Of a DNA stretch of 11,057 nt, positions 1 through 7,498 are shown piece after piece. The number at the start of each line of letters is the position of its first letter. The first letter of the stretch is position 1. The notes beneath the pieces were generated by a model. The model had not been told where the DNA came from. It saw only the letters and a program-made list of their open reading frames with translations, and did no database searches. The stretch comes from Lachnospiraceae bacterium (GTDB lineage Bacteria; Bacillota; Clostridia; Lachnospirales; Lachnospiraceae): the NCBI GenBank assembly GCA_017437205.1, contig JAFSBP010000022.1, positions 1 to 11,057 of the forward strand. Direction: 5' to 3'. The position numbers and the translations under genes are program-made.

Positions 1-2
1 AG

Positions 3-1181
3 TATGGTTATGACAGTGACACCGGGAAGACTCTGTCTACCGCGGTTGCAGGACTGATGCTTGCAGATCCTGAGGTGTTAAACAATGCAGCTACCGCATA
101 CCGAACGGAAGTGGCGGGGGGATTCATCGGAATTGATATTGCCACCGGAATTCCGACCTCAATCGGCACGGAATATACCGGAATACATACCATCGAGGGA
201 GCTGAGTATGGACTGAATTATGTGATGAGCCGGGATTTTCTGGTGGGAGATACGTCCACCTATAAGGAAATTACCGGAGAGGAGCTGCCTGAACTGCCGG
301 ATCTGACAAAGGAACCGATTGCCCCTCTGTTCTACAAAGTTACCGGAAGCAACGGTGAACAAATGTGGCTCTTTGGAACGATTCATGTTGGCGATTTCAG
401 AACAACACAGCTTCCGGAAAAGATTAAAGAGGCCTTTAGCGGAGCGGATGCGCTCGCAGTAGAGTTTGATATCGATGCATTTTATGAGCAGATGGAAGCG
501 GATCAGAACCTTGCGATGCAGGTTTATCAAATGTATATGTACACCGATGGAACGAAAACAAAGGATCATTTTTCTGATTTGGAAACCTACGATTATGCAG
601 TGAAAACGATGAAGGCGATTGGTGCGATAGGACCGTATACCATGCAGATGAAAGCATCTTACTGGGGAACTGAGATTGAGAGTTTTTACATGCAGTGGGC
701 ACGAGGATTGTCCGAAGGTTATGGAGTGGATCTCAGACTGCTTCATATGGCGAGAAATCAGCAAAAGAAGATTCTGGATATCGAATCTGCAACGGAGCAG
801 TTAAGTATGTTGATGGGATTCTCCGATGGCCTGCAGGAATTGCTTCTGGCAGAAACGCTCTCCTCCGATGCGACCGCATATGGAAAAGATATACGCGAAC
901 TTTACGAGATGTGGTGTGAAGGCGACGAGGCAAAGCTGATCGCATATTTGAATGATAGCGACATTTCAGACATGACACCGGAGGAACTGGTCTTGTATGA
1001 AGAGTATGTGAAGGCCATGGAAACCGACCGCAACGCGAAGATGTTCGAGGTGGCGAAGGGGTATCTTGAGAGCGGAGATGTGGTATTCTACGCGGTGGGA
1101 CTTGCACATCTTTTGGCGGAGGATGGACTGGTGAACACACTCCGTGACGCGGGATACACGGTGGAATTGGTTGGTGATTGA
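3..1181 (+). CDS. TraB/GumN family protein, 5'-truncated by window edge
   Basis: Partial gene: the frame is open from the first complete codon (position 3), and the first ATG at 57 has only a weak AGGA upstream, so the true start probably lies outside the window. The 392 visible residues carry the TraB/GumN/PrgY pattern: GTIH around residues 125-128, the acidic AVEFD segment (Glu about 154), and a C-terminal block from VFYAVGLAHLL to GYTVELV with His about 369. In this family the GxxH motifs and the conserved Glu are thought to form a metalloprotease-like active site; some members modulate peptide pheromones. The first 100 residues, rich in Thr, Gly and Ala, belong to another region I cannot name. 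No membrane segment is visible in this part, and a signal peptide, if any, would lie upstream. The gene ends in its own terminator, so it is not co-transcribed with comEA. Family assignment is fairly safe; substrate unknown. Confidence 0.85.
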   Translation, partial: YGYDSDTGKTLSTAVAGLMLADPEVLNNAATAYRTEVAGGFIGIDIATGIPTSIGTEYTGIHTIEGAEYGLNYVMSRDFLVGDTSTYKEITGEELPELPDLTKEPIAPLFYKVTGSNGEQMWLFGTIHVGDFRTTQLPEKIKEAFSGADALAVEFDIDAFYEQMEADQNLAMQVYQMYMYTDGTKTKDHFSDLETYDYAVKTMKAIGAIGPYTMQMKASYWGTEIESFYMQWARGLSEGYGVDLRLLHMARNQQKKILDIESATEQLSMLMGFSDGLQELLLAETLSSDATAYGKDIRELYEMWCEGDEAKLIAYLNDSDISDMTPEELVLYEEYVKAMETDRNAKMFEVAKGYLESGDVVFYAVGLAHLLAEDGLVNTLRDAGYTVELVGD

Positions 1182-1187
1182 GATGAG

Positions 1188-1223
1188 TTGGGGCCATCGC
1201 ACGGAAACGTGCGATGACCCCAA
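1188..1223 (+). terminator. Strong GAAA-tetraloop hairpin after the TraB-family gene
   Basis: A 16-position stem (1188-1203 with 1208-1223) has a single C/A mismatch (1194/1217) and closes on a GAAA tetraloop (1204-1207). It begins 7 bases after the TGA stop. The following bases are AT-rich but have no clean T-run, so it may be a Rho-independent terminator of modest efficiency or an mRNA 3'-end stabilising hairpin. It separates the TraB-family gene from the comEA promoter. Confidence 0.7.
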
Positions 1224-1255
1224 ATGTTAATTTAGTGTTACATTTTGAAAAAGAC

Positions 1256-1284
1256 TTGCGCACCTGCGCAGGATTCGCTAAAAT
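1256..1284 (+). promoter_or_regulatory. Candidate sigma-A promoter for the comEA-comEC run
   Basis: TTGCGC (1256-1261, 3 of 6 to consensus) and TAAAAT (1279-1284, 5 of 6) are separated by exactly 17 bases. This is the best promoter match between the upstream hairpin and comEA. Start of transcription would fall near 1291, leaving a 5' leader of about 44 bases. The weak -35 suggests that an activator may be needed. Confidence 0.5.
1257..1270 (+). repeat. Two TGCGCA palindromes over the comEA -35
   Basis: TGCGCA occurs at 1257-1262 and again at 1265-1270, separated by CC. Each copy is a perfect 6-base palindrome, and together they also form an inverted repeat. They overlap the -35 hexamer and the start of the spacer, where an operator would act. 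The protein that might bind is unknown; the response regulator encoded in the same run is one candidate, though OmpR-family sites are usually direct repeats. Confidence 0.35.
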
Positions 1285-1334
1285 AGAATAAGGCGTGAAA
1301 AGTATGTGATATCTCTTTGGGAGGTATGATATAC

Positions 1335-1931
1335 GTGATAAGAAGATGGTGCTTGTGTGTACTGCTTGTGATGATGGTGGGAGTCTTTTCTGCCTGCGGT
1401 GAAAAAGGAGTTCTTCTGGTGGAAGGCACATCTGTGGAATTTTCTGCGACAGATGATTCGACTGAGCAACCGGAGAGCGTATCGGTGATATTGGTGCATG
1501 TTTGCGGGGCGGTTGCCTTTCCGGGAGTCTACGAACTGGAGGGCGGCAGCCGGATATATCAGCTGATTGAGCTGGCCGGAGGGTTTGCACCGGATGCGGC
1601 GAAGGGGTATCTGAATTTGGCAGGAAGTCTTTATGACGGTCAAAAGATCGTAGTGCCAACCGTTTCAGAAGCGGAAGATGACCCTTACGGCGAGAAAGAG
1701 CCTGTAGCGGAAACTGTTGGATCTGTAGCGGATGACAGACTAATCAATATTAATACAGCAGATAAGGCACAGCTGATGACGTTGCCCGGCATCGGTGAAG
1801 CAAAAGCATCGGCGATCATTGCCCGGCGCGAAGAGCACGGGGAATTTCGAACGAAGGAAGAAATTATGCAGGTTCCCGGAATTAAGGAGGCTGCATACGA
1901 AAAAATAAAGTCACTGATCACAGTGGACTGA
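1335..1931 (+). CDS. comEA: ComEA-like DNA-binding competence lipoprotein (SLBB + helix-hairpin-helix)
   Basis: Predicted receptor that binds double-stranded DNA outside the membrane and passes it to ComEC during natural transformation. With GTG 1335 as start the protein has 198 residues. GGGAGG at 1319-1324 sits 10 bases before this GTG, whereas ATG 1326 is only 1 base from it. Residues 1-21 form a basic, hydrophobic signal ending in the lipobox-like FSAC, so Cys21 would be lipidated. A low-complexity acidic linker follows, then an SLBB domain at about 51-109 (VHVCGAVAFPGVYEL to VVPT), a second acidic linker, and a ComEA helix-hairpin-helix pair at about 137-197 beginning ININTAD, with hairpins LPGIG (150-154) and VPGIK (180-184). 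B. subtilis ComEA is anchored by an N-terminal membrane helix; lipid anchoring here is inferred. It is first in a run with a two-component system, a GerMN lipoprotein and comEC; the response regulator starts 16 bases after its stop. Confidence 0.88.
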   Translation: MIRRWCLCVLLVMMVGVFSACGEKGVLLVEGTSVEFSATDDSTEQPESVSVILVHVCGAVAFPGVYELEGGSRIYQLIELAGGFAPDAAKGYLNLAGSLYDGQKIVVPTVSEAEDDPYGEKEPVAETVGSVADDRLININTADKAQLMTLPGIGEAKASAIIARREEHGEFRTKEEIMQVPGIKEAAYEKIKSLITVD

Positions 1932-1947
1932 TGAAGGAGACCGGGGA

Positions 1948-2622
1948 ATGGGTAGAAAAATTCTGGTAGTAGATGATGAAAAATTGATTGTGAAGGGGAT
2001 TCATTTCAGCCTCCTTCAGGATGGGTTTGACGTGGACTGCGCTTATGACGGCGTCGAGGCACTGGCGATGGCGAGGCGCGTCGAGTATGAGGTGATCCTT
2101 TTGGATGTGATGCTTCCGGGGATGGATGGATTTACTGTATGCCAGCAGATTCGAACATTCTCCGATGTGCCGATCATCATGCTCACCGCAAAGGGCGATG
2201 ATATGGACAAGATTCTCGGTCTGGAGTACGGCGCTGATGATTATATTACAAAACCGTTTAATATTCTTGAGGTGAAAGCCCGAATCAAGGCGATCCTGCG
2301 TCGTAATGGTAAGGGCGGCATAAATCTTATTCAAGTGAAGGGACTGACCCTTGACAAGGATAGCCGCAGAGTATTTTTACAGGATAAGGAGATCAGTCTG
2401 ACAGCGAAGGAGACCGATCTCCTAGAATTGCTTTTGACTAATCCCGGAAAAGTATACAGCCGGGAAAAACTGTTGAATATTGTGTGGGGGTATGATTACC
2501 CCGGTGACGCCCGCACAGTGGATGTGCATGTGCGTCGATTGAGAGAAAAGCTGGAGGAGAATCCTGCAGAGCCCGAGTATGTATATACGAAGTGGGGCGT
2601 GGGATATTACTTCAAGGGTTAA
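1948..2622 (+). CDS. OmpR/PhoB-family response regulator (WalR/PhoP-like)
   Basis: Transcription factor of 224 residues, probably activated by the kinase encoded next to it. The receiver domain spans residues 1-118, with acidic pocket Asp9-Asp10, phospho-acceptor Asp53 in the LLDVMLPGMDG motif, Thr80 and Lys102 (TKPF). The C-terminal winged-helix DNA-binding domain spans about 132-224, including the recognition-helix region DARTVDVHVRRLREKL and the terminal wing hairpin KWGVGYYFKG. Start ATG 1948 is supported by AAGGAG (1934-1939), 8 bases upstream. All key residues are present, so the protein looks functional. The overall sequence resembles the WalR/PhoP branch, but I would not assign WalR identity without comparison. 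Its position between comEA and comEC suggests it may control this operon or envelope genes connected with it. Confidence 0.93.
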   Translation: MGRKILVVDDEKLIVKGIHFSLLQDGFDVDCAYDGVEALAMARRVEYEVILLDVMLPGMDGFTVCQQIRTFSDVPIIMLTAKGDDMDKILGLEYGADDYITKPFNILEVKARIKAILRRNGKGGINLIQVKGLTLDKDSRRVFLQDKEISLTAKETDLLELLLTNPGKVYSREKLLNIVWGYDYPGDARTVDVHVRRLREKLEENPAEPEYVYTKWGVGYYFKG

Positions 2623-2669
2623 GCGTAAGGGTTGTTTGACGAAAGAAAGCATTGAACGGAGGGCGCAGG

Positions 2670-4112
2670 ATGGAACTGCAGCGAAAAAAAAGGAAAAAAC
2701 TGCAGAAAAGCCTGCAGGGCTGTCTGTTTGTATTGTTTGTGCTGATTGGATTTGTTCCGATGAGACTGGTGAACGATGTGACCGGAAATATGGTATATAA
2801 AGCCTTGGTTAATCAGAAGACCTCCGAGGTGCAGAGCCAGTGTACGGTAATGGCGAACCAGTTGACGAAGGATGGATATTTGAACAACCTTCAGGCAGGC
2901 GGAGCAGAGGCTGAGTTGGAGGTTTTGTCCAGTGTATACGATGCGCGTATTCTGGTAATCAACAGTGCTTATGTGGTGGTGAAAGACACATTCTCTCTGG
3001 CGGAAGGCCGAATCAATACTTCTGATGTGGTATTTAAGTGTTTTGCCGGAACCCCTTCCGTGGAGGTTAACCATGACGGCGGATATATCGTATTTACTCG
3101 TCCGATTTATAATTCCACGGGCGATACAATCAGTGGCGTTTTGCTGATGTCCGCATCCATCGAACAGATCGGAGCTATCGATGAGCAGCTTGGCTGGAAA
3201 AGCGGTCTGCTGGAAATTATTTTAGCGATGGTTTTGGTGGTAATCTCCGCGATTTTAGCGAGAGTGCTGGTGATCCCTCTGTATAAGGTGGCTGTTGCGT
3301 TTAACCGCACCGCTGTCGGAGAGAAGGAAGCGGAACTGAGCAGGGTTTCCGTCGATGACTATCGGGAGACTGTGTTGATTTCCGAGGCGTACAATAAGAC
3401 CGCTGATCGTCTGAGAATCCTGGATGAATCCCGTCAGGAATTTGTTTCAAACGTGTCCCACGAGTTGAAGACGCCATTGGCATCTATCCGAGTACTTGCT
3501 GACTCGCTGCTCGCGGCGGAAAATGTGCCTGAGGAACTCTACCGGGAGTTTTTGCAGGATATATCTGCGGGCGTGGATCGTGAGCAGCAGATCATCGACG
3601 ACCTGCTCACCTTGGTAAAGGTAGACCGCACAAAGGGTGAACTGAACATCACCAAGGAAAATATCAATGACCTTGTGGAGCGGACGATGAAGGAGCTGCT
3701 TCCTATTGCAGAAAAGAAAAATGTGGAACTGGTGCTTGAGAGCTTCCGACCGGTGGTGGCAGAAATTGACGCGTTGAAGATGTCACTCGCGGTGTCTAAT
3801 TTGATTGAGAATGCGATCAAGTATAACAATGACGGCGGCTGGGTTCGTGTGTCGCTGAATGCCGATCATAAATTTTTTTACATTAAAGTGGCTGACAATG
3901 GCATCGGTATTCCTGAGGAGAGTCAGGAGCAGGTGTTTAGCCGTTTTTACCGTGTGGATAAGGCGAGAAGTCGTGAGAGCGGAGGAACCGGTCTGGGGTT
4001 GGCGATCACGGAGAGCGTGATTCATTCCCATCACGGTGCGATTCGCCTTTTCAGCAAGGAAAATGTTGGAAGTACATTTACAGTCAGAGTTCCGTTGATT
4101 TATATTGCGTAG
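2670..4112 (+). CDS. Membrane sensor histidine kinase (HAMP-HisKA-HATPase)
   Basis: Partner kinase of the preceding regulator, 480 residues from ATG 2670. GGAGGG (2658-2663) lies 6 bases upstream; an in-frame TTG at 2652 lies upstream of that site and is unlikely as start. A basic N-terminus (RKKRKK) precedes membrane segment 1 (about 16-36). An extracytoplasmic sensor domain follows (about 37-178), with a Cache/PAS-like stretch around 92-165, then membrane segment 2 (about 179-203) and a HAMP linker. The phospho-acceptor His264 lies in SHELKTP. The ATP-binding domain has the N box around 377-386 (SNLIENAIKYN), G1 DNGIG (409-413), F box FSRFYR and G2 GGTGLGL (438-444). There is no extra cytoplasmic PAS domain, unlike canonical WalK. 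The gene starts 47 bases after the regulator's stop and its own stop overlaps the next gene's Shine-Dalgarno sequence. An A8 run (2684-2691) near the start could allow slippage. Ligand unknown. Confidence 0.93.
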   Translation: MELQRKKRKKLQKSLQGCLFVLFVLIGFVPMRLVNDVTGNMVYKALVNQKTSEVQSQCTVMANQLTKDGYLNNLQAGGAEAELEVLSSVYDARILVINSAYVVVKDTFSLAEGRINTSDVVFKCFAGTPSVEVNHDGGYIVFTRPIYNSTGDTISGVLLMSASIEQIGAIDEQLGWKSGLLEIILAMVLVVISAILARVLVIPLYKVAVAFNRTAVGEKEAELSRVSVDDYRETVLISEAYNKTADRLRILDESRQEFVSNVSHELKTPLASIRVLADSLLAAENVPEELYREFLQDISAGVDREQQIIDDLLTLVKVDRTKGELNITKENINDLVERTMKELLPIAEKKNVELVLESFRPVVAEIDALKMSLAVSNLIENAIKYNNDGGWVRVSLNADHKFFYIKVADNGIGIPEESQEQVFSRFYRVDKARSRESGGTGLGLAITESVIHSHHGAIRLFSKENVGSTFTVRVPLIYIA

Positions 4113-4121
4113 GAGGGAAGC

Positions 4122-5060
4122 ATGAAGAGAGGAAGATGGATAGCAATTCTTTTGGTCGTTATGGCCATGCTTATGCTGGCCGGATGCAATGATGATTCTC
4201 CCGAATTGACGGAAAATGCTTACGAGGTATATTATCTGGGAAATGAGGCATATTCGCTCACCACGGAAAGGCGTGAGATTCTCGGAGAGGATGTTAAGGA
4301 GCGGGCGTTTAAATTGCTGGAGGCCATGAAGCAGCCTGAAAAGGTACAAAATTCATCACTGTTTGCTAAAACAGAACTGGTAAATAGAGTTACCGTGGAA
4401 CAGGGAAACCTGCTTAATGTTTATATGAACGAACAGTACAGTCAGCTCAGTGTGGCGAACGAGGTTTTGTTGCGGGCCGGAATTGTGAAAACGCTGGTTC
4501 AGCTTGAGGGTGTGCAGTATGTGGCGATCTATGTGAACGAGCAGCCGCTCATTGATGTGACAGGAAAGACGGTTGGCATCATGTCAGCGGAATCGTTTCT
4601 TGATTCCCGTGGCGAAAATCTTAGTAATTACGAGCAGGTGGTACTGACGGTTTATTTCGGAAATGCGGCGGGAACCGGTCTGACGGAAACCAGTCGGGAG
4701 ACGACGATCAGCGGAACCTTTTCTAAGGAACGTCAGGTGGTGAATGCGTTGCTTGCAGGACCGGAATCGTCAGACATGCTTGCAACGATGCCACAGGGAA
4801 CCAATTTGCTCAGTGTTTCTGTGAAAAATAATATTTGTTACGTAAATTTCAGCGGTGGCTTTTTGACCGGTGATTTGGCAGTGAGTCCCTATGTGACCAT
4901 CTATTCGCTGGTGAACTCGCTGACTGCATTGTCAAATATCAGCAAGGTTCAGATCATGGTGGAAGGCGACTCGTCAAAGAAGTTTTGTGAGACGATCCCT
5001 TTGGATGTACCCTTTGAGCGAAATCTGGACTATGTGATGAGTGGAGGAAAAGAAAAATAA
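4122..5060 (+). CDS. GerMN-domain lipoprotein
   Basis: Predicted secreted lipoprotein of 312 residues attached to the outer face of the membrane. The signal ends in MLAGC (residues 18-22), giving lipidated Cys22. The C-terminal half, from about residue 175 (VVLTVYFGN) to 305, is a clear GerMN domain: the phrases VVNALLAGPESS, NNICYVNFSGGF and TIYSLVNSLT are typical. Residues about 33-165 look like a diverged first copy (VYYLGNEAY ... LNVYMNEQYSQ ... GIVKTLVQLEGVQYVAIYVN), matching the two-domain layout of B. subtilis GerM, a spore cortex and germination protein. GGAGG (4112-4116) overlaps the kinase stop and is 5 bases from ATG 4122, so translation is probably coupled. Lying directly after a sensor kinase, it may serve as an extracellular accessory of that sensor or act at the cell wall; both are inference. 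Its TAA stop overlaps the proposed comEC start. Confidence 0.85.
   Translation: MKRGRWIAILLVVMAMLMLAGCNDDSPELTENAYEVYYLGNEAYSLTTERREILGEDVKERAFKLLEAMKQPEKVQNSSLFAKTELVNRVTVEQGNLLNVYMNEQYSQLSVANEVLLRAGIVKTLVQLEGVQYVAIYVNEQPLIDVTGKTVGIMSAESFLDSRGENLSNYEQVVLTVYFGNAAGTGLTETSRETTISGTFSKERQVVNALLAGPESSDMLATMPQGTNLLSVSVKNNICYVNFSGGFLTGDLAVSPYVTIYSLVNSLTALSNISKVQIMVEGDSSKKFCETIPLDVPFERNLDYVMSGGKEK
5043..5059 (+). promoter_or_regulatory. comEC ribosome binding site pointing at an ATA codon
   Basis: GGAGG (5043-5047) is followed after 9 bases by ATA (5057-5059). Between the in-frame TGA at 5015-5017 and GTG 5105 there is no ATG, GTG or TTG in the comEC frame. GTG 5105 has only GGAGAG directly abutting it, a spacing ribosomes rarely use, and would remove conserved N-terminal residues. 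The site therefore decides the start in favour of ATA, or shows that a normal start was lost. Confidence 0.6.
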
Positions 5061-7468
5061 AGAGACCGATTTGCTGGCTTGCGGGAGCGTTTGTACTTGG
5101 AGAGGTGCTGTGCCTGAGCCAATGGTCATTGAAGGCTGTGTTGCCCGCAGTGGCGGCAGTTTTCCTTGTGTTACATAAAATGAGAAAACATGGGCAGTAT
5201 TGGCTGGGGCTGATACTGCTCTTCTTTGTCCTGTGGGGGTATATCTGTTGCGGTCAAGCTGTCCAAAATGAAAAGACCGCTCTCTGGCTGGTGGAGCAGT
5301 TGGAGAGTGTTCCGTCGGAGCGGCGACAGGCAGAGGCTGTTGGAGTAGTGATTTCCGTGGGAGCGATGGAAAACTCTTCCAAATATGTGCTGAAAGAGGT
5401 GAGGATGCAGACTGCAGTGGGAGAGGTAGAGCTTTCGAAACTGATTATCTACACTGCTGATGACACTGAAATTAGAGAAGGTGATCGGATATCAGTAATT
5501 GGACAGATCAGTAGCTTTGATACTGCGACAAATCCGGGACAGTTTGATTTCCGGGCTTACCAGTCGTCGATGGGGATGTATTTGCAGATGTATGGGCAGC
5601 ACATTGTAGTGGATATGAACTCGACAGAACCGTTTTTGGGGATGCTGGGGCAGGTTCGCCGCTATGTGAGAGGAATTTTTATGGCAGTGTCCCCCGATAC
5701 CGGTGGGACAATGCTGGCAATGGTACTTGGGGATAAAAGTGAGTTGCCGGATGAGCGGCAACAGCTCTATCTGGACAGTGGTATCGGCCACATCCTTACT
5801 TTAAGCGGCCTGCATTTGTCTTTGCTCGGGGTTGGCCTTTACGGGGGATTGAGAAAGAAAATGACGGTCTCTAAATGGCCGGCAGCGATATTGGTTAGTA
5901 CTCTTTTGTTTATCTATCTGCGCTTGATCGGCAGCGGGATATCCGCAACGAGGGCGGCAATCGCTATCGGCTGCAGTCTGATTGCCGGAGGAGTAGGAAA
6001 AACATACGATTCGCCTTCTGCAGCGGCACTGGGGATGGTGATCATTCTTAGAGAATACCCTTTGCAGATTACGCGTCCGTCGTTTTGGCTGTCATTTGGG
6101 GCAGTGCTATCGCTGGGTTTGATATTGCCTGAACTGGTGCGATGGTTAAAACTGAGTCGAAAGTGGGCGAAGACCCTGCTCAGTGTTCTTGTGGTGTGGA
6201 TGGTTCTCATGCCTGTGACAGCTATCAATCAGTATGTGATCCAGCCCTACAGTATTCTGCTGAATTTTGTTGTAGTGCCGTTGATGGGGCCAGTGTTGAT
6301 TGGATGTATTCTTGTACTTGCAGCTGGCAGTATTTCACTGCCTGTAGGTTCGGTGGTTTCTGTGCCGGTCAGATGTGCGTTCTTATTTGTCGACGAGTTG
6401 TGCCGACTGGCAGGGAAATTTCCGGGGAATCAGATTGTCGTGGGATGTCCCTCGTTTGGACAGCTTTTGGTCTATGCTGGAGTATTGACTGTATTTTTAT
6501 TTGTGCTGCATAGACAGAACCTGCGGGAATGGGAAAAGCAGGAGACGGGAGGTTATGAGGAAACTGAAGCGGAAGGGGAAGAAAAGCCGGTCAGAGCCGG
6601 TAAGGCAAAGCGCTGGTGTAGTCTCTTTGCGACGTGTGGGTTACTGGCAGTGATTCTTCTGTTTGGCATCGGGCGCAACCGTTTGGAGATTGTGTTTCTG
6701 GATGTCGGCCAGGGTGACGGTATATTTCTTCGGATGCCAAATGGTGCGACAATGATGGTGGACGGAGGAAGTTCGTCTGAGACTGCAATCTATGAAGAGA
6801 CGATTCATCCGAGCCTAAAGTGGGCGGGAGTGCGAAAGCTGGACTATCTGGTGATGACACATTTGGATAGCGATCATATGAATGGTCTGGTGGATTTATT
6901 GGAGTCCGGCTTTCCGGTCGGATGCCTTTTGGTCTCTGAAGTGACAATGGATGAAAAAGAAGTGGAGGAAATAAAAAAGATTGCAACGCAAAATGGCACA
7001 AGAGTGGTGAGGATAGGAATGAATGATGGAATCAAATTGGGGAAAGTGGAGATGAAATGCATTTCTCCGGAAACGATGATATCTCCACAGACGGAAAATG
7101 AGTGCTCAGTGGTACTTGAATTGACTTACCGAAACTTCTCCTGCCTGCTCACCGGAGATGTGGAAGGGAAAGGGGAGCGGACAGTGGAGGATTATGTGAG
7201 TAAACGACCTCCATATACGCTTTTGAAGGTGGCACATCACGGGTCGAAATATTCTACCTCTGAGACATTTTTGGCGGCAGTGCGGCCTGTTGCGGCAGTG
7301 ATTTCCTGCGGAAAGAAGAATTCTTACGGTCATCCACATGAAGAACTGCTTGATCGGCTGGCGGCGGTGGAGAGTGAGATATACTGTACGGCAGAGTGCG
7401 GCGCGGTGATGGTGAATACGGATGGCATCCGTTGGGAGATTAAGGGGTATGTATCCCAAAATCCGTAA
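5057..7468 (+). CDS. comEC: ComEC/Rec2 DNA-uptake channel, with apparent ATA start
   Basis: Polytopic membrane protein that carries single-stranded DNA across the membrane in transformation; 803 residues from ATA 5057. The first residues, KRPICWLAGAFVLGE, look like a normal ComEC N-terminus and lie upstream of the first standard start (GTG 5105), which would give 787 residues. Order: N-terminal membrane helices and DUF4131-like soluble segment (about 1-215), the Competence domain of many helices with the signature LTLSGLHLSLLG near 245-256 (to about 480), a charged cytoplasmic or external stretch rich in Glu (about 490-515), another helix, then a metallo-beta-lactamase-like domain: FLDVGQGDG (547-555), HLDSDH (602-607), LLTGDVEG, HHGSK (727-731) and GHPHEE (His759). 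The metal-binding-like HxDxDH motif is intact, so a nuclease role, as proposed for this domain, is possible. The reading frame has no internal stop. No comEB is present nearby. See the separate ribosome binding site entry for the start. Confidence 0.9.
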   Translation: MKRPICWLAGAFVLGEVLCLSQWSLKAVLPAVAAVFLVLHKMRKHGQYWLGLILLFFVLWGYICCGQAVQNEKTALWLVEQLESVPSERRQAEAVGVVISVGAMENSSKYVLKEVRMQTAVGEVELSKLIIYTADDTEIREGDRISVIGQISSFDTATNPGQFDFRAYQSSMGMYLQMYGQHIVVDMNSTEPFLGMLGQVRRYVRGIFMAVSPDTGGTMLAMVLGDKSELPDERQQLYLDSGIGHILTLSGLHLSLLGVGLYGGLRKKMTVSKWPAAILVSTLLFIYLRLIGSGISATRAAIAIGCSLIAGGVGKTYDSPSAAALGMVIILREYPLQITRPSFWLSFGAVLSLGLILPELVRWLKLSRKWAKTLLSVLVVWMVLMPVTAINQYVIQPYSILLNFVVVPLMGPVLIGCILVLAAGSISLPVGSVVSVPVRCAFLFVDELCRLAGKFPGNQIVVGCPSFGQLLVYAGVLTVFLFVLHRQNLREWEKQETGGYEETEAEGEEKPVRAGKAKRWCSLFATCGLLAVILLFGIGRNRLEIVFLDVGQGDGIFLRMPNGATMMVDGGSSSETAIYEETIHPSLKWAGVRKLDYLVMTHLDSDHMNGLVDLLESGFPVGCLLVSEVTMDEKEVEEIKKIATQNGTRVVRIGMNDGIKLGKVEMKCISPETMISPQTENECSVVLELTYRNFSCLLTGDVEGKGERTVEDYVSKRPPYTLLKVAHHGSKYSTSETFLAAVRPVAAVISCGKKNSYGHPHEELLDRLAAVESEIYCTAECGAVMVNTDGIRWEIKGYVSQNP

Positions 7469-7498
7469 AATTTGCTTTGAGAAAGTGGGTAAAGGGGC

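Noticed and set aside
733..1659. Long minus-strand reading frame (308 codons) across the TraB-family gene end, the hairpin and comEA
   Set aside because: It lies antisense to two well-supported genes and a terminator, its composition is Pro/His/Arg-rich as expected of an antisense shadow, and no family resemblance is visible.
2652..2669. Upstream TTG start for the sensor kinase
   Set aside because: The Shine-Dalgarno sequence GGAGGG lies downstream of this TTG and is well spaced for ATG 2670.
2676..2717. Three CTGCAG sites within 42 bases at the start of the kinase
   Set aside because: They encode repeated Leu-Gln in the N-terminal helix; the simplest explanation is codon use in a repetitive peptide, not a DNA signal.
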